From: Cylindrotheca closterium | Lineage: Eukaryota > Bacillariophyta > Bacillariophyceae > Bacillariales > Bacillariaceae | Direction: 5' to 3' | Length of the DNA stretch: 64,000 nucleotides | NCBI GenBank assembly: GCA_933822405.4 | Contig: CAKOGP040002025.1 | Coordinates: 172,990 to 236,989 of the forward strand | Shown: piece by piece, positions 9,529-19,611 of the stretch | Numbering within the stretch: position 1 is the first letter of the stretch | Layout: every line of letters begins with the position of its first letter | Notes under the pieces: model-generated | What the model was told of the DNA's origin: nothing | Database searches by the model: none | What the model saw: only the letters and a program-made list of their open reading frames with translations | Made by a program: the position numbers and the translations under genes

Positions 9529-12136
9529 TTATGCTTTGTAGTGAGTTTGATTCTCGTCGGACTCGTCTCCAGAGTCACTGCCGGTAATATCAGAAGTCAC
9601 AACTTGACCAGATGGGAGTATTCTCTTGTAGCTCTCTGGTGATCCTACCGATAAGGCGGAAGAAGTACGTGCGGAATCATCGGGCTCGAACCTACGGGCT
9701 GGTACTTCAATTGCTGAATCGTCAGGTGAAGGAGTACGAGTTGGTACCTCAACAGCTGAATCGTCGGGTGAAGAAGAGCGAGCTGGTACGTCAATGGCTG
9801 AATCATCGAACGAGGGTTCCTTTGGCTGCGAGGAGGGGCCTTGCTGTTGCGTCAGAAGTTTCGTCAATTTGTCAATAGATGATTCCAAATCATCCATTTT
9901 CCGATTCAGATTTTGATTCTGTGCCAACAGAGTCAGGTTATCCGAATTTTGTTTCGTGATCTTCCCTTCTAGTTCGTCCATTCGCTTGGTGACGGTATCG
10001 TGAACCTTGCGTGTCTCGATAATCTCTGACTTGGTATCAATTATGGGAGGACGGAACTTGATTCCGAAAATGTCTTTGCGAATCTTGAATGGCCAAAAGT
10101 ATCCGAAGGTCACCCACCCAAGGCAGAAATAGACAGCATATTGCGTTACAAAGAAGAAGTACAGCCCGATTCCATTCTTCTGGGACGGATCATGAAATCT
10201 CTCCATCCGGTCCGACCGAGCTTGATCAAATCGGTCGCTAAAGGTGTTTAGCCTCATCAATTTCTTCATCTTCTTCGCCGATATCTGAGCCTTGCGGCTT
10301 AGAGTGACATCTTGAATAAAGGTCAAGCGATACTCCCAGAAAACTCGTAGCGCCTTCTCCTCTTCGGTGGACTTGTCCCAAGAAATACTGATCACAGCAA
10401 TCACCACATTCAGAAGAACAATGGTTGTCACCACTCCAAAGGCTGCGTCCAGCATAGACGCGGTCTCTTCTGGTGCATCAACAAACATTTGAAAAACTGA
10501 CAAGAAAGAGACCCATAGGGTACTGAACTGCAATTGATCCGGCGGCAATGGGTTGTTTCGATCAAACTTGGATACGTGGTACATAAAAGCGAATGCTAGT
10601 AACACCAGTGAAGTACAGACCATGAATGGGAGCAGTGTTTTGAAGAGCTATGGGATGGTAGCAAGATTAAAAAGTGTGAGAAATGGAAAGGATGTATGCT
10701 ACTTGCATTCAGACAACATCAATACGCACCATCATTAGTCCACCAACAAAAGTAGCAAACGGGAGAAAGATTTTCTTCAAGAATGATGCAAAATGCAAAA
10801 GCTGGAATGCATTTGTCACCATGAGGACAGTTCTTGCACGTTCGTTGTAGCCACCACTTGGATCATCAAGCAGTAAAATCGTAGCGGAAGTTGCCACCAA
10901 GCAAATGACAGCCACATCTACCCAATTCCAAATCTCTTTTACATAATCCACGAGAACTTGTGCCTTGATATATCTACGGACTTGCTTAATCTCCCGAACC
11001 AGGAATATGAGTGTAAAGAAGTAGAGAGCATAGGCATAACCATCCGTTCGTTTCCCCTTCAAGTACAAACTCGACGACTGCATGAGGATCGCAATCCAGG
11101 CGACTTTACAGTAGAAATCCCGCATGATGGAAGATATTACTTTCTGTTGACAGAAGGCCCACGTCAACCATTGTATGCAAACTTTTTCATGTAAGTTGTT
11201 GCAAACAATTGTTTGAAACTTCTTTGGCGGACAGTTATTGCAAATGGAATCCATCGCCATAAAGGTTTCCTCGATGTTTGCGTCCTTTTCCCTGATCAAG
11301 CTCTTGAACATATTTTCCGTAAAGGTTTGCATAGCACGGCTTTGAGACTTTCTATTTTGTCCGCTAGATACTCCAGAACCAAAAATGTCCAAGGGCAGTC
11401 GGCCTTCCTTATCCGGGACATTGATGTAACTTTGTCGGTTGGAATCTTTTGAGACGAGCTGCACAACGTCAAAAGAGGCGAAGGCTCTACATGCGATGTG
11501 TATGGGAAGGCTCCCATCCTTTGCTCTATGACTCAGGGTAATGATATCACTCTCATCTCCAATAAACCATTTGACAGTCTCGTATGGTGCTTTCCGTCGG
11601 CAAGCATGATGTAAGAGCAACATTCCCTTAAAATCTTGCATCAGTATCAGACGACTCCAAACAAAATCATCGTATTTTGTTTCGTCAATTGGTTCAAGAT
11701 TCATGACATTTTTGTTGTATACTTCCATCCACTGCTCTTGTAACTCTCCTCCAACGTTATCCACAGCACGAACATCCAACAGCGCTTGCGATTTCCTCAA
11801 GTCATCTTGCAGGCTTTGCACTATCAGACCACTTCTTCGTCCTGAAGTTGGGCTCATCATCACCCCTTGTTTGATGGAATCCATTTTCGTCAAGCGGTTT
11901 GCCATCTGTACAGACCTGACTTTTCCCACCGGGGAGTCTGATTCAAAACGAATGGACTGCATTCTTGAGGAATACCTTCCAATTGAAGAAGAATCAGTAT
12001 CTGATGATTCGCTCTCCTCAATTCCGCCGCGGGATGAACTTCTCAAAGGCCCCAACGTATCGAGTTTTGAGGAATTACTAGAGTTGCTAGAAGCGTCATC
12101 GCTTTCATGGACAATGTCTACCTTCTCGTCCTCCAT
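9529..12136 (-). CDS. Ankyrin-repeat, TRP-like cation channel
   Basis: Two exons (12136-10730, then 10647-9529), 82-bp intron with donor GTGCGT and acceptor TAG, phase 0; 841 residues. An acidic Ser-rich N-terminus is followed by ankyrin-like repeats (LLLHHACRRK near 172; GSLPIHIACRAF near 210). From about 335 there are six hydrophobic segments, then a re-entrant pore-like stretch (STLWVSFLSVFQMFVDAPEE, about 511-530) and a long S6-like helix (GVVTTIVLLNVVIAVIS, about 540). This order matches TRP and related six-TM cation channels, in which tetramers pass Ca2+ or Na+. A further hydrophobic stretch lies near 630-655. The tail has a coiled coil (about 690-745) and 14-residue repeats containing SPDDSAIEVP. 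Selectivity and gating are not predictable. The membrane (plasma or internal) is unknown. Confidence 0.75.
9701..9812 (-). repeat. 42-bp coding tandem repeat in the channel tail
   Basis: On the plus strand GGTAC(T/C/G)TCAA occurs at 9701, 9743 and 9785, 42 bp apart. It encodes repeated PDDSA(I/V)EVP(A/T)R acidic units. Confidence 0.8.
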
Positions 12137-12942
12137 TTTCGTCAGGCTTAGAGATGATTGTGCTTCATTCCTTCATGCAGAATCGATGACATGTGACATG
12201 GAAGAGGAGGCAAGCCATATTGTTGCGGATCGCGCGCTCATATTTGAATCACTCGACCGCACGGCAACCCGCCTCCTTAGTGTAGGTTCAAGGTAGAGAC
12301 ACGTATGTAGTAGGAACCTCTTTACATCTACATACCGGTATGCTATTGTACACTGAAAGCAATTGCTTTCACGATTTAAAAGGAAATTTACCACCGCTTG
12401 CGGTTCTGCGTTTGTGTTTTTTAGTTAGAGTAGCATCCTTTCAGAATGCGCACTTCTTTTTTATAAACGCTTCAAGGACCAAAATGGAGCTACTGTTTTC
12501 TGAATCGCTGTCGAAATGAAATGTAGGTCTGCACTTGTATGACATAACACAAGTGGTGATAGCACTCCTGGGGTTAACAATCGAGACTCAGTTCTTCCTC
12601 AGCGGCATCCAAACACACGCCGCCAGCCACTCCTATTCATTTATCGACATCAAGATCAAGGAAAACAAGCAAGTATGCATGTGCGTTACACTGATACAAG
12701 TGACGCCCACGATCACTCTGACACGTAGTCGTTTCCGGGTCTAATTTTTCGCTAACTTTCATGTGCCTTCTATTGGCGAATCGTGAGTGTCGTCAGTCAC
12801 GGACAAATGCTTGACGAACTCGTGGCCGAAAACCTTGCACACAAGAATAACGGATCGTGAACACAAAACCCAAAACCTTGTCTCACAAAATCAATATCCA
12901 TCACACAAATCACTACACACATCACAAACGCTACTTTTTATC
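12137..12942. promoter_or_regulatory. Divergent promoter region
   Basis: An 806-bp spacer between divergent genes. Near the right end, TAACGGATCGTGA (12848-12860) followed by CTCACAAAATCAATATCC recurs upstream of the next paralogue, so it is probably a shared promoter or 5' UTR element. No further gene is seen. Confidence 0.4.
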
Positions 12943-13970
12943 ATGCATCGGACCTTTCAATTCCTTATCGGACTCTTAATCGTCGTTACCATTCAAGCAG
13001 GTCTCATCTGTCCTCTGTGCGGAAGTGCCAACAAGGTTCCAACGAGATGGGACCATGTCGTCAGCCAGAGTCCTCTCAAAACCTGCAGAAGTATATATTT
13101 CGAACTGGCCATGAGACCCATCAACCATCCAACCTGTGCCCCCATGCAACAGCAATACCAAGCGACATGCTGTAATGCCGCACCGGCTCCAGCTCCGGCT
13201 CCAGCTCCCGTCCCATCAGGTGAAAGCGGAGGCCATCCATATTGCAGAATTTGCCGGAACGATGATTTCCCTGGAAATCCAGAAGTAATGATCTCTGCTC
13301 GCTACGTCGGGACATACTCCTGTGGTACTTTGTATCATCGAGGAAAGAATGGGTAAGTGAGGCAAGTTGGCCCATGCGATTCATCTCTGTGTATAAATGC
13401 TCACTTCACTTTTTCTCGTCTTCCAGCCAAATTCCTGGGTTCATGTGCGGACCTTTGCAAGATCGTATTTACGAGAAGTGCGGCTGTGGCCAAACGCCAC
13501 CCACCAACAGACCAACTCCACCACCCGCTCCTAGACCAACACCAAACCCGACTCGAAGGCCAACACCACAGCCTACCCGTAGACCAACCCCACGCCCCAC
13601 AGGCAGACCAACACCGCGTCCTACCCGTAGACCAACACCACAGCCAACACGCAGGCCCACACCGCAACCTACGAGACATCCAACTCCGCGTCCAACTCGT
13701 GGGCCAACTCCAAATCCAACTCGGCCTCCAACTCGCAGGCCAACTCTAAATCCAACACCTGCACCGACTCGTCCTCCAACTCCGGCGCCCACAACGGGAC
13801 AAACTCCCAAACCCAATGGACAGTATGAGCGAAAGAGGCCCGAAATCACTGATAAATTTGATCTTCGATTGCCAAGACGACATGCATACCAAGGATTCAA
13901 TCAAGGAGGATTCAGACGTGGGCTGAGCGAAAACCAAGCTAACGATAATCCAGTACTGGTGGAGAACTAG
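12943..13970 (+). CDS. Secreted Cys-rich protein with Pro-Thr repeat region, copy 1
   Basis: Two exons (12943-13352 and 13427-13970), 74-bp GTAAGT...CAG intron, phase 2; 317 residues. Residues 1-19 are a signal peptide (LIGLLIVVTIQA). The mature N-terminal domain, about 140 residues, has paired Cys ([44 protein letters not shown]) interrupted by an Ala-Pro linker. A region of about 90 residues of PT(P/R)RPTP units follows, then a short charged tail. PT-rich tails joined to Cys-rich domains are typical of diatom extracellular and cell-wall or adhesion proteins; the exact role is unknown. The start is the Met giving the signal peptide. The next gene is a tandem paralogue that lacks this intron. 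Confidence 0.85.
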
Positions 13971-14502
13971 GAGATTCCTCGCATGCGGAGGACGAAAGTG
14001 GTGGCAGTTGTTAACTCAATGCTTACTACATAAACATGTGACATTAGCACTAATAACCAAAATAGATCATTCATTTATCAATCATAAGAATGTAGAACAA
14101 ATTTGAGATAGTAGAAGAAGCTGCTGGTTACAATCCTAGTCCTAATACGATGTCAATAGTATTGTTTCGTGAATCCTTGGCTTGATTGTCGCGCTTTTTT
14201 ACATCCGAGGAGACATTGACGTGGATGAATTCGAGTTTGACTACGACATTTCCGAACCAAGACATTCTTTCCGAGAAAAATATCGTGACATTCGTTTTGT
14301 GAGTCCCTTGACGAGGAGATTTTGTGGTCGCAGACGGCCGAAAACATTAAATCGTTGACACTTTTACAAGAGTAACGGATCGTGAGAAAGCCGGAGAAAA
14401 CTTGAGCTCACAAAACCAATATCCTCCATATAATATTCAAATTATCAAAGAGCCATCACTATATCTTTGATACGACCAAATAGTTTAAATCTCCCAACAA
14501 TA
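13971..14502. other. Intergenic between tandem PT-rich paralogues
   Basis: It carries the same TAACGGATCGTGA (14373-14385) and CTCACAAAAC-CAATATCC block as upstream of copy 1, which supports co-regulation. Nothing else is seen. Confidence 0.5.
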
Positions 14503-15444
14503 ATGTTACAGCGCGCTCTTCAACTGATAATTGGACTCTCGATCCTGGCATGCATCCAAGCAGGTCTCATTTGTCCTTTGTGTGGAAGCGTCAGCAAGGT
14601 TCCAACGAGATGGGATCATGTCGTCAGCCGCAGCCCCTACAAGACGTGCAGAACTGTCTATTTCGAGTTGGCCATGAGACCTATCAACCATCCAACCTGT
14701 GCGCCCATGCAAAGACAATATCAGGCAGCATGCTGCAATGCCGCACCAGCCCCAGCCCCAGCTCCCATCCCTGCTGCAAGCAGCGGCGGTCACCCATACT
14801 GCAGAATTTGCGGTAACGATGACTATCCTGGAAATCCAAATGCAATGATATCTGCTCGATACGTCGGAACCTACTCCTGCCATAGTTTGTTTCAGAGAGG
14901 AAAGAACGGGCAGATCCCAGGATTCATGTGTGGGCCTCTGCAAGATCGTATTCACAACAAGTGCGGCTGTGGCCAAAAGCCACCTACCAACCGACCAACT
15001 CCACCACCTGTTCCTAGACCAACACCCCGGCCTACCCGCAGACCAACACAGCAGCCTACCCGCAGACCAACCCCACGTCCTACACGGAGGCCAACACCCC
15101 AACCTACTCGTAGACCAACGGCACGCCCCACCCACAGACCAACGCCGCAGCCGACACCAAATCCAACTCCAGAGCCCACGGACCAACCAAGCGTCGCACC
15201 ATCCAAGGCCCCAACCGAAATACCATCTTCTGCGCCTACGAATAAGCCAACCAGAGCACCCACTTCATCGCCTTCGGTGTCCCCAACAGAAGCTCCGTCC
15301 AACCAGTACGGGCGAAAGAACGGAGATGAGACCGGCAAAGACGATCTTCGACTCGATCGAAGGCAGTACCGCAATGCTGGAGGACAACGTGGTTTGAGGA
15401 ATCAACAAGGAGAGGAGGGCAACGATGTTCCTGCCGAGAACTAG
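14503..15444 (+). CDS. Secreted Cys-rich protein with Pro-Thr repeat region, copy 2
   Basis: A single exon of 313 residues, starting at the ATG that gives signal peptide [20 protein letters not shown]. The Cys-rich domain is collinear with copy 1 and very similar ([45 protein letters not shown]), with all Cys positions kept. It reads through the site where copy 1 has an intron (…GKNG-QIPGF…). The PT region differs: after PTRRPTPRP units it changes to [21 protein letters not shown] sequence, as in many diatom surface proteins. The tail is charged and similar to that of copy 1. It is probably extracellular and a product of tandem duplication. Confidence 0.87.
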   Translation: MLQRALQLIIGLSILACIQAGLICPLCGSVSKVPTRWDHVVSRSPYKTCRTVYFELAMRPINHPTCAPMQRQYQAACCNAAPAPAPAPIPAASSGGHPYCRICGNDDYPGNPNAMISARYVGTYSCHSLFQRGKNGQIPGFMCGPLQDRIHNKCGCGQKPPTNRPTPPPVPRPTPRPTRRPTQQPTRRPTPRPTRRPTPQPTRRPTARPTHRPTPQPTPNPTPEPTDQPSVAPSKAPTEIPSSAPTNKPTRAPTSSPSVSPTEAPSNQYGRKNGDETGKDDLRLDRRQYRNAGGQRGLRNQQGEEGNDVPAEN

Positions 15445-15974
15445 CAAGATCTGGGACTTTGGATCGCAGACTTGGTTGCTACTACGAAACAAAAAATTGA
15501 AAGCTGTCGAAGACTTTCCTTCGATGCTTAGATTGCATAATGTGTACTATTAGTAACTACCGGTGTATATATAACAACAGATCACAAGTTATTGGAAAGG
15601 CAAAGGCGCCATTGTAGGAGGAGTGTACTCCGAATTTTAACGGTAAAAATGGGCTGTGATAGATATTTTGTGGCGGTTATAATGCTGCCGACGAAAGCCC
15701 ACAAAGTTGTCAACTTCTCGTAAACTACTTATCTGGGAACCAGTCCAAAGTTTCCATGTACTTTGGCTACAAAGAAGGGAGGAGTTTGTTGCCCACCCAT
15801 CAAGATTGAATCATCTACATTCCAAAAAACTACAGTAGATTCTTTTTTGTGTTTCTGATAATTGCAGTTGCAACATCTAATGTTTGTTCTATGACTCTAT
15901 TGTTTGTCTACCTTGATACCCCAACGGATTCGCGGCGACTGTTTTTAAAAATTGTTTTCTGCAGAAAAAAGTTT
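15445..15974. other. Intergenic, convergent 3' ends
   Basis: No gene, RNA or repeat recognised. Confidence 0.4.
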
Positions 15975-16649
15975 TTACCACTCCTCAAGCAGAAAGTCTG
16001 GAGCATCGTACATGGTATCTTCAATGGCATATTGCAAAATGCCATCATCTTGTTCTTCGCCTAATATCAAGAGCTCTTCCTTGCTCTTGGACTTTAGTTT
16101 CAAGACCTCATTTCGTAGATCTCTAGTATCCTTTGTCCCGGACCGTTGCCACAGCTTGTTCACGCCATGGTACAATTGCAGGGTTGGAACTGCTGCGACC
16201 TGAAGTTGATCCTGAATGAAGTGGTTCGTTTGCGGTGAATAGGCCACCTCCGCAAATCGCACTTGGCCCTCCACCATTTTGCGAGAGGCAATGCCATCGC
16301 CAAGTTCGGTTGCGAGCCTTGTAAACTGCATACCGAGGCGTTGGCATGTTTTGCACCATGGCGCATAGAATTTTATTGCAACCATTCTATCATCTTCTTG
16401 GACAAAGTATTTCAGTTCGTCCAAGCTACTCAACTTGGTGATGTAGGGTTTCTTTCCCTTGATAATGGGCTCAGCCGTTGTGGTTGTGGGTTTCGTCAAG
16501 GTCATACCATCGTTTGTATAGAACAATTGTGACGATGATGATGATGACTTCGGCGATTGCTCACCAGAGACTGTGAATCCTTCGCTGGAAGGAGCGAGAA
16601 GGAAAATTGAAGTAGCGATGACATAAAAGATATTCATCATGGTTTTCAT
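15975..16649 (-). CDS. Plastid-targeted thioredoxin-like protein
   Basis: A single exon of 224 residues. The N-terminal signal peptide (IFYVIATSIFLLAPSSEG) is followed directly by Phe (EG|FTVSG), the plastid ASAFAP-type site, and then a Ser/Thr-rich transit stretch. The thioredoxin fold covers about 68-190: strand VAIKFYAPWCKTC with active-site Cys99 and Cys102 (W-C-K-T-C, not the usual WCGPC), and the cis-Pro motif AAVPTLQLY. It should catalyse dithiol-disulfide exchange in the plastid. The C-terminus is acidic and has no known domain. The WCKTC motif resembles that of some atypical plant plastid thioredoxins (ACHT and WCRKC types). Partners are unknown. Confidence 0.85.
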   Translation of the reverse strand: MKTMMNIFYVIATSIFLLAPSSEGFTVSGEQSPKSSSSSSQLFYTNDGMTLTKPTTTTAEPIIKGKKPYITKLSSLDELKYFVQEDDRMVAIKFYAPWCKTCQRLGMQFTRLATELGDGIASRKMVEGQVRFAEVAYSPQTNHFIQDQLQVAAVPTLQLYHGVNKLWQRSGTKDTRDLRNEVLKLKSKSKEELLILGEEQDDGILQYAIEDTMYDAPDFLLEEW

Positions 16650-17387
16650 TGTAGTTTTATAATGTTTGGATCGTTGTTTGGATTGAAATTATGATCATCG
16701 AAAGGATCATTTTTTGTTTTGATAATGGAGTCGGGTTTGGAAGTTGAAACGCTCGCGTGGTGCATTTATTCGCCAATTGAGGCTTGGCATCACGTGTCAG
16801 GATGTCAGTGTGACATGTTTAGTGTCACTTCTTTACTTTGTTTGATATGCATGCGATCTCAGTCTGAGGTGGCAGGGGTCGACGCATCGAAAAACGAGAA
16901 GCGCGAGGTCGGAATGACGAATAATCCTGTCAATGTACCGGAAACTGTACAGTAATGAACAATACACCTTCTTGTCGTAGGTAGGTCTGGTCAGGAAAGT
17001 GTTACGTCTTCTCAAAAGTGACTTCACGAATGAATCATGATTTAATAAATGTACAGTAGCAACGAAACATTGCATACAGGCGTAGGTCTCCGACTACAGT
17101 ATTCCGAAGCCCGATTGATACTCCATGTTTCAATGACTAAATTTTTAGGTGGGGCATGTCGCCAATATTGTGAGTGAACGAGTTGTCACGCTTGGCATCA
17201 TCTTCAATTCAACAATGCCATCTGGGAATGCCTATCGTCTGGAAGCTGTCGTAGGAATACCATGCAGTATAATACTTCGTGCCACTAATACAAGACAGGT
17301 CGTATACTCCGCCTTGTGCACTGCACCACTGATGCTCGCTTGGAATCGTGCTTAACTAACTACTGTAGATTGATAGATTGGTTTTAT
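16650..17387. other. Intergenic, 738 bp
   Basis: This lies upstream of the thioredoxin-like gene and downstream of the next minus-strand gene. It has two copies of a CTGTACAGTA-type palindrome (16946 and 17050). No gene is seen. Confidence 0.4.
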
Positions 17388-19100
17388 TTATTTATCTACT
17401 TGCTCAGCAGCTTCGTTGGCCTCTGCTTCGTTGGCCTTACTAATGGCATCCAATGGATCGTCACCAATTTCTGCCATTAGCTGCATTTGATGAGTGAAAT
17501 CTTCCATTGTGGATGCCCCAATTATGACACGCGAGAACGCCTTGTCGGCGAGCATATGCCGCAATGCGTACTCCTGTAACGTCATCTTCTTGGGTATGTC
17601 GGGGTAAGTCACTGTGGATGTCATTGTATTCTTTTTGGAGCCTCCTCCCGCTGCTCCTTCTCCCTGCAACAAAACTTTGCGTGTATTTTTGGCAATGGCA
17701 TAACGAACTGCCACTGCGTAGGCCGCAAAAAATGCACTCAACACTTCCGAGGTCCTGTCGTCCATTGCTTCAAAGGTATCGTAGAGGAGCGGAATGATGC
17801 GGGAATACAGTTCTTCCTCGTGCGCCGCAAACGACCGAATGTTTTCCAAGTCATTGTCTAGATCATGGATCATACTTTGGACCAATTTGCACCCATCCAA
17901 AGTCTCCCGTTCTTCCATCGTCAGGTCTCGTTCTTGCTTGATCTCTAGCAGCTCTTCTGCATCGAAATGGGACATTGCCGTTTGTAGAGCAATCTGATAT
18001 ATCCTTGGGGGTCCAGTCATTTCGTTGGTGTACTGGACAGAACTAGATGATGACGGTGTCGTCGAAGATGCCTCCTCCTCCGCTTCAAAGGGACCCAGGG
18101 GATTTTCGTGCAAACTAGGAAGATTGTAGTCCACCAAGCGGAACGGATGTCCCGTACCAGTTCCTAAATCAGGATAGCATGTCAATGGTCGAATAGCCAT
18201 GACATCCAACGAAGGAACTGCCGAATGCAGTTTTCGCGCCATATCCCATCCATGCGTCTCCAGCAAGTTTGCGGGTAGTTGGACTGTTGAAAATTGATCG
18301 TATTGCTTGGCTGCGTCAATCACCAAGTCCGCACCCAAATGCATTGGATGCTTTTGCTCGGAAGGAATTCCTAATCCATTACTCACAACTCCAAAGGAAA
18401 CGCCAGAGATTGAAGCCGCATGCTCTTGCATGGCTTCTAATGCATGCTGCCAACGTTGTTGTATATACGCCTGTCGATCCTCAAACGATGCATTCGGATC
18501 GTCCTTGAGTAGCTCCAACACCTGGACCTCGGGATTTTGGATCAGGAATGCAATTTTTATGTTGAATTCCTCTTGCAATTCCAAAAGTGGAGAAGCCTTC
18601 ATCGTTTCCAAAACGTAATCTGCGGATACATTATGAATGACGGACAATGATTCCTCTTCTGTGGCTATCACATCTCCTGCTCGTTTCTTTATATCCTCTG
18701 CTTTGACAGTATCTTCCTTATCGTCCTTTTGTTTGATTTCTTGTTCTCGGTAGCCAATTCTGGTAGTAAGGATGAGCTTTCGGCTTTTCCGATCCAATAA
18801 TTCGGGAGATCTTTCGATTGCACCTTGAATCGCTCCGACCATGGCAATTTCGCCCCCTTCTTGTCCAGACACTTCCAAAAGTGATACCTCTTTGGATAAT
18901 GCCGCATGTATCAATTCAGAATATGAAGATGGATCAAACTTTTTCCAACTATGTCCACCGAGGCCATAACGATCCATGGAAGACGACGACGACGACATGA
19001 AACGCTGATGGCTAGAAGAAGCACCCAAAATTTTGCTCCTTCCTGCCACTGTGGCTTTTTGAACCCTGGTAGATGCAGTTGCGACTGTCCGAATAATCAT
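17388..19100 (-). CDS. Aldo/keto reductase-like protein with eroded active site, probably mitochondrial
   Basis: A single exon of 570 residues. The N-terminus is basic and Ser/Thr-rich without acidic residues (about 1-40), consistent with a mitochondrial presequence. Parts of an AKR TIM barrel can be traced: RKLILTTRIGY (beta3 region), a barrel strand ending QNPE, SGVSFGVVSNGLGIP, FSTVQLPANLLE, DVMAIRPLTCYPDL, and YALRHMLADKAFSRVIIGASTMEDF (typical AKR C-terminal segment). The catalytic tetrad is not visible: the D/Y segment reads LLEVSGQEGGE, Lys is replaced in LTTRIG, and the His position reads LIQNPE. There are also insertions of 60-100 residues. It is probably not an active reductase of the standard type; function unknown. 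Confidence 0.72.
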   Translation of the reverse strand: MIIRTVATASTRVQKATVAGRSKILGASSSHQRFMSSSSSSMDRYGLGGHSWKKFDPSSYSELIHAALSKEVSLLEVSGQEGGEIAMVGAIQGAIERSPELLDRKSRKLILTTRIGYREQEIKQKDDKEDTVKAEDIKKRAGDVIATEEESLSVIHNVSADYVLETMKASPLLELQEEFNIKIAFLIQNPEVQVLELLKDDPNASFEDRQAYIQQRWQHALEAMQEHAASISGVSFGVVSNGLGIPSEQKHPMHLGADLVIDAAKQYDQFSTVQLPANLLETHGWDMARKLHSAVPSLDVMAIRPLTCYPDLGTGTGHPFRLVDYNLPSLHENPLGPFEAEEEASSTTPSSSSSVQYTNEMTGPPRIYQIALQTAMSHFDAEELLEIKQERDLTMEERETLDGCKLVQSMIHDLDNDLENIRSFAAHEEELYSRIIPLLYDTFEAMDDRTSEVLSAFFAAYAVAVRYAIAKNTRKVLLQGEGAAGGGSKKNTMTSTVTYPDIPKKMTLQEYALRHMLADKAFSRVIIGASTMEDFTHQMQLMAEIGDDPLDAISKANEAEANEAAEQVDK

Positions 19101-19611
19101 ATTGTTGTCGTTTTTCTAATTCTGCTGTTTGATTTAACAGCTATAATCTTGTACAAGCAAATAACTGAAGCTTAATGCACCCTCTGACGATGAATCATCA
19201 GAATAATCTGACAAATCTCAATCGTTGTTACTCGTGTCACACTGTGGAGGATTGATTCCTTCTGGTCAAATTTTATTCTTTGACAGGCCATTTATGTAGT
19301 CCAACATTTTTGTATTGCTGCAGAATACTAGGGGTACCAGAGACCTCGTCCTCTGTTTCATTTAATTATCCCCTTCCCTTTTAAATTAGTGTAAAGTACT
19401 CAGTTAGACCTTACAATTTTTCATTGGTTTCAAAAACTGTTCACGCGCTGGGCCTGTTTTTCAATAAGTATCTGGTCTTGTGGTAGCGCGTTTACGACTA
19501 GCATGTGCTCAGATTTTTGTTCAAAGACGTTTTTGTTTGTCTATCCAAATCTTCTGACCATATATTGTTTACGCTTTTACGAGAGATCTTTTGTACACAT
19601 TACATTCTATA
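19101..19611. promoter_or_regulatory. Divergent promoter region
   Basis: A 511-bp spacer between divergent genes. No motif stands out. Confidence 0.4.

Noticed and set aside
13469..15374. Long minus-strand Gly/Val/Arg-rich frames opposite the PT-rich genes (also 20037-21338)
   Set aside because: They are reverse complements of Pro-Thr repeat codons (PT reads as VG on the other strand). They have no domains and the plus-strand genes have signal peptides and conserved Cys.
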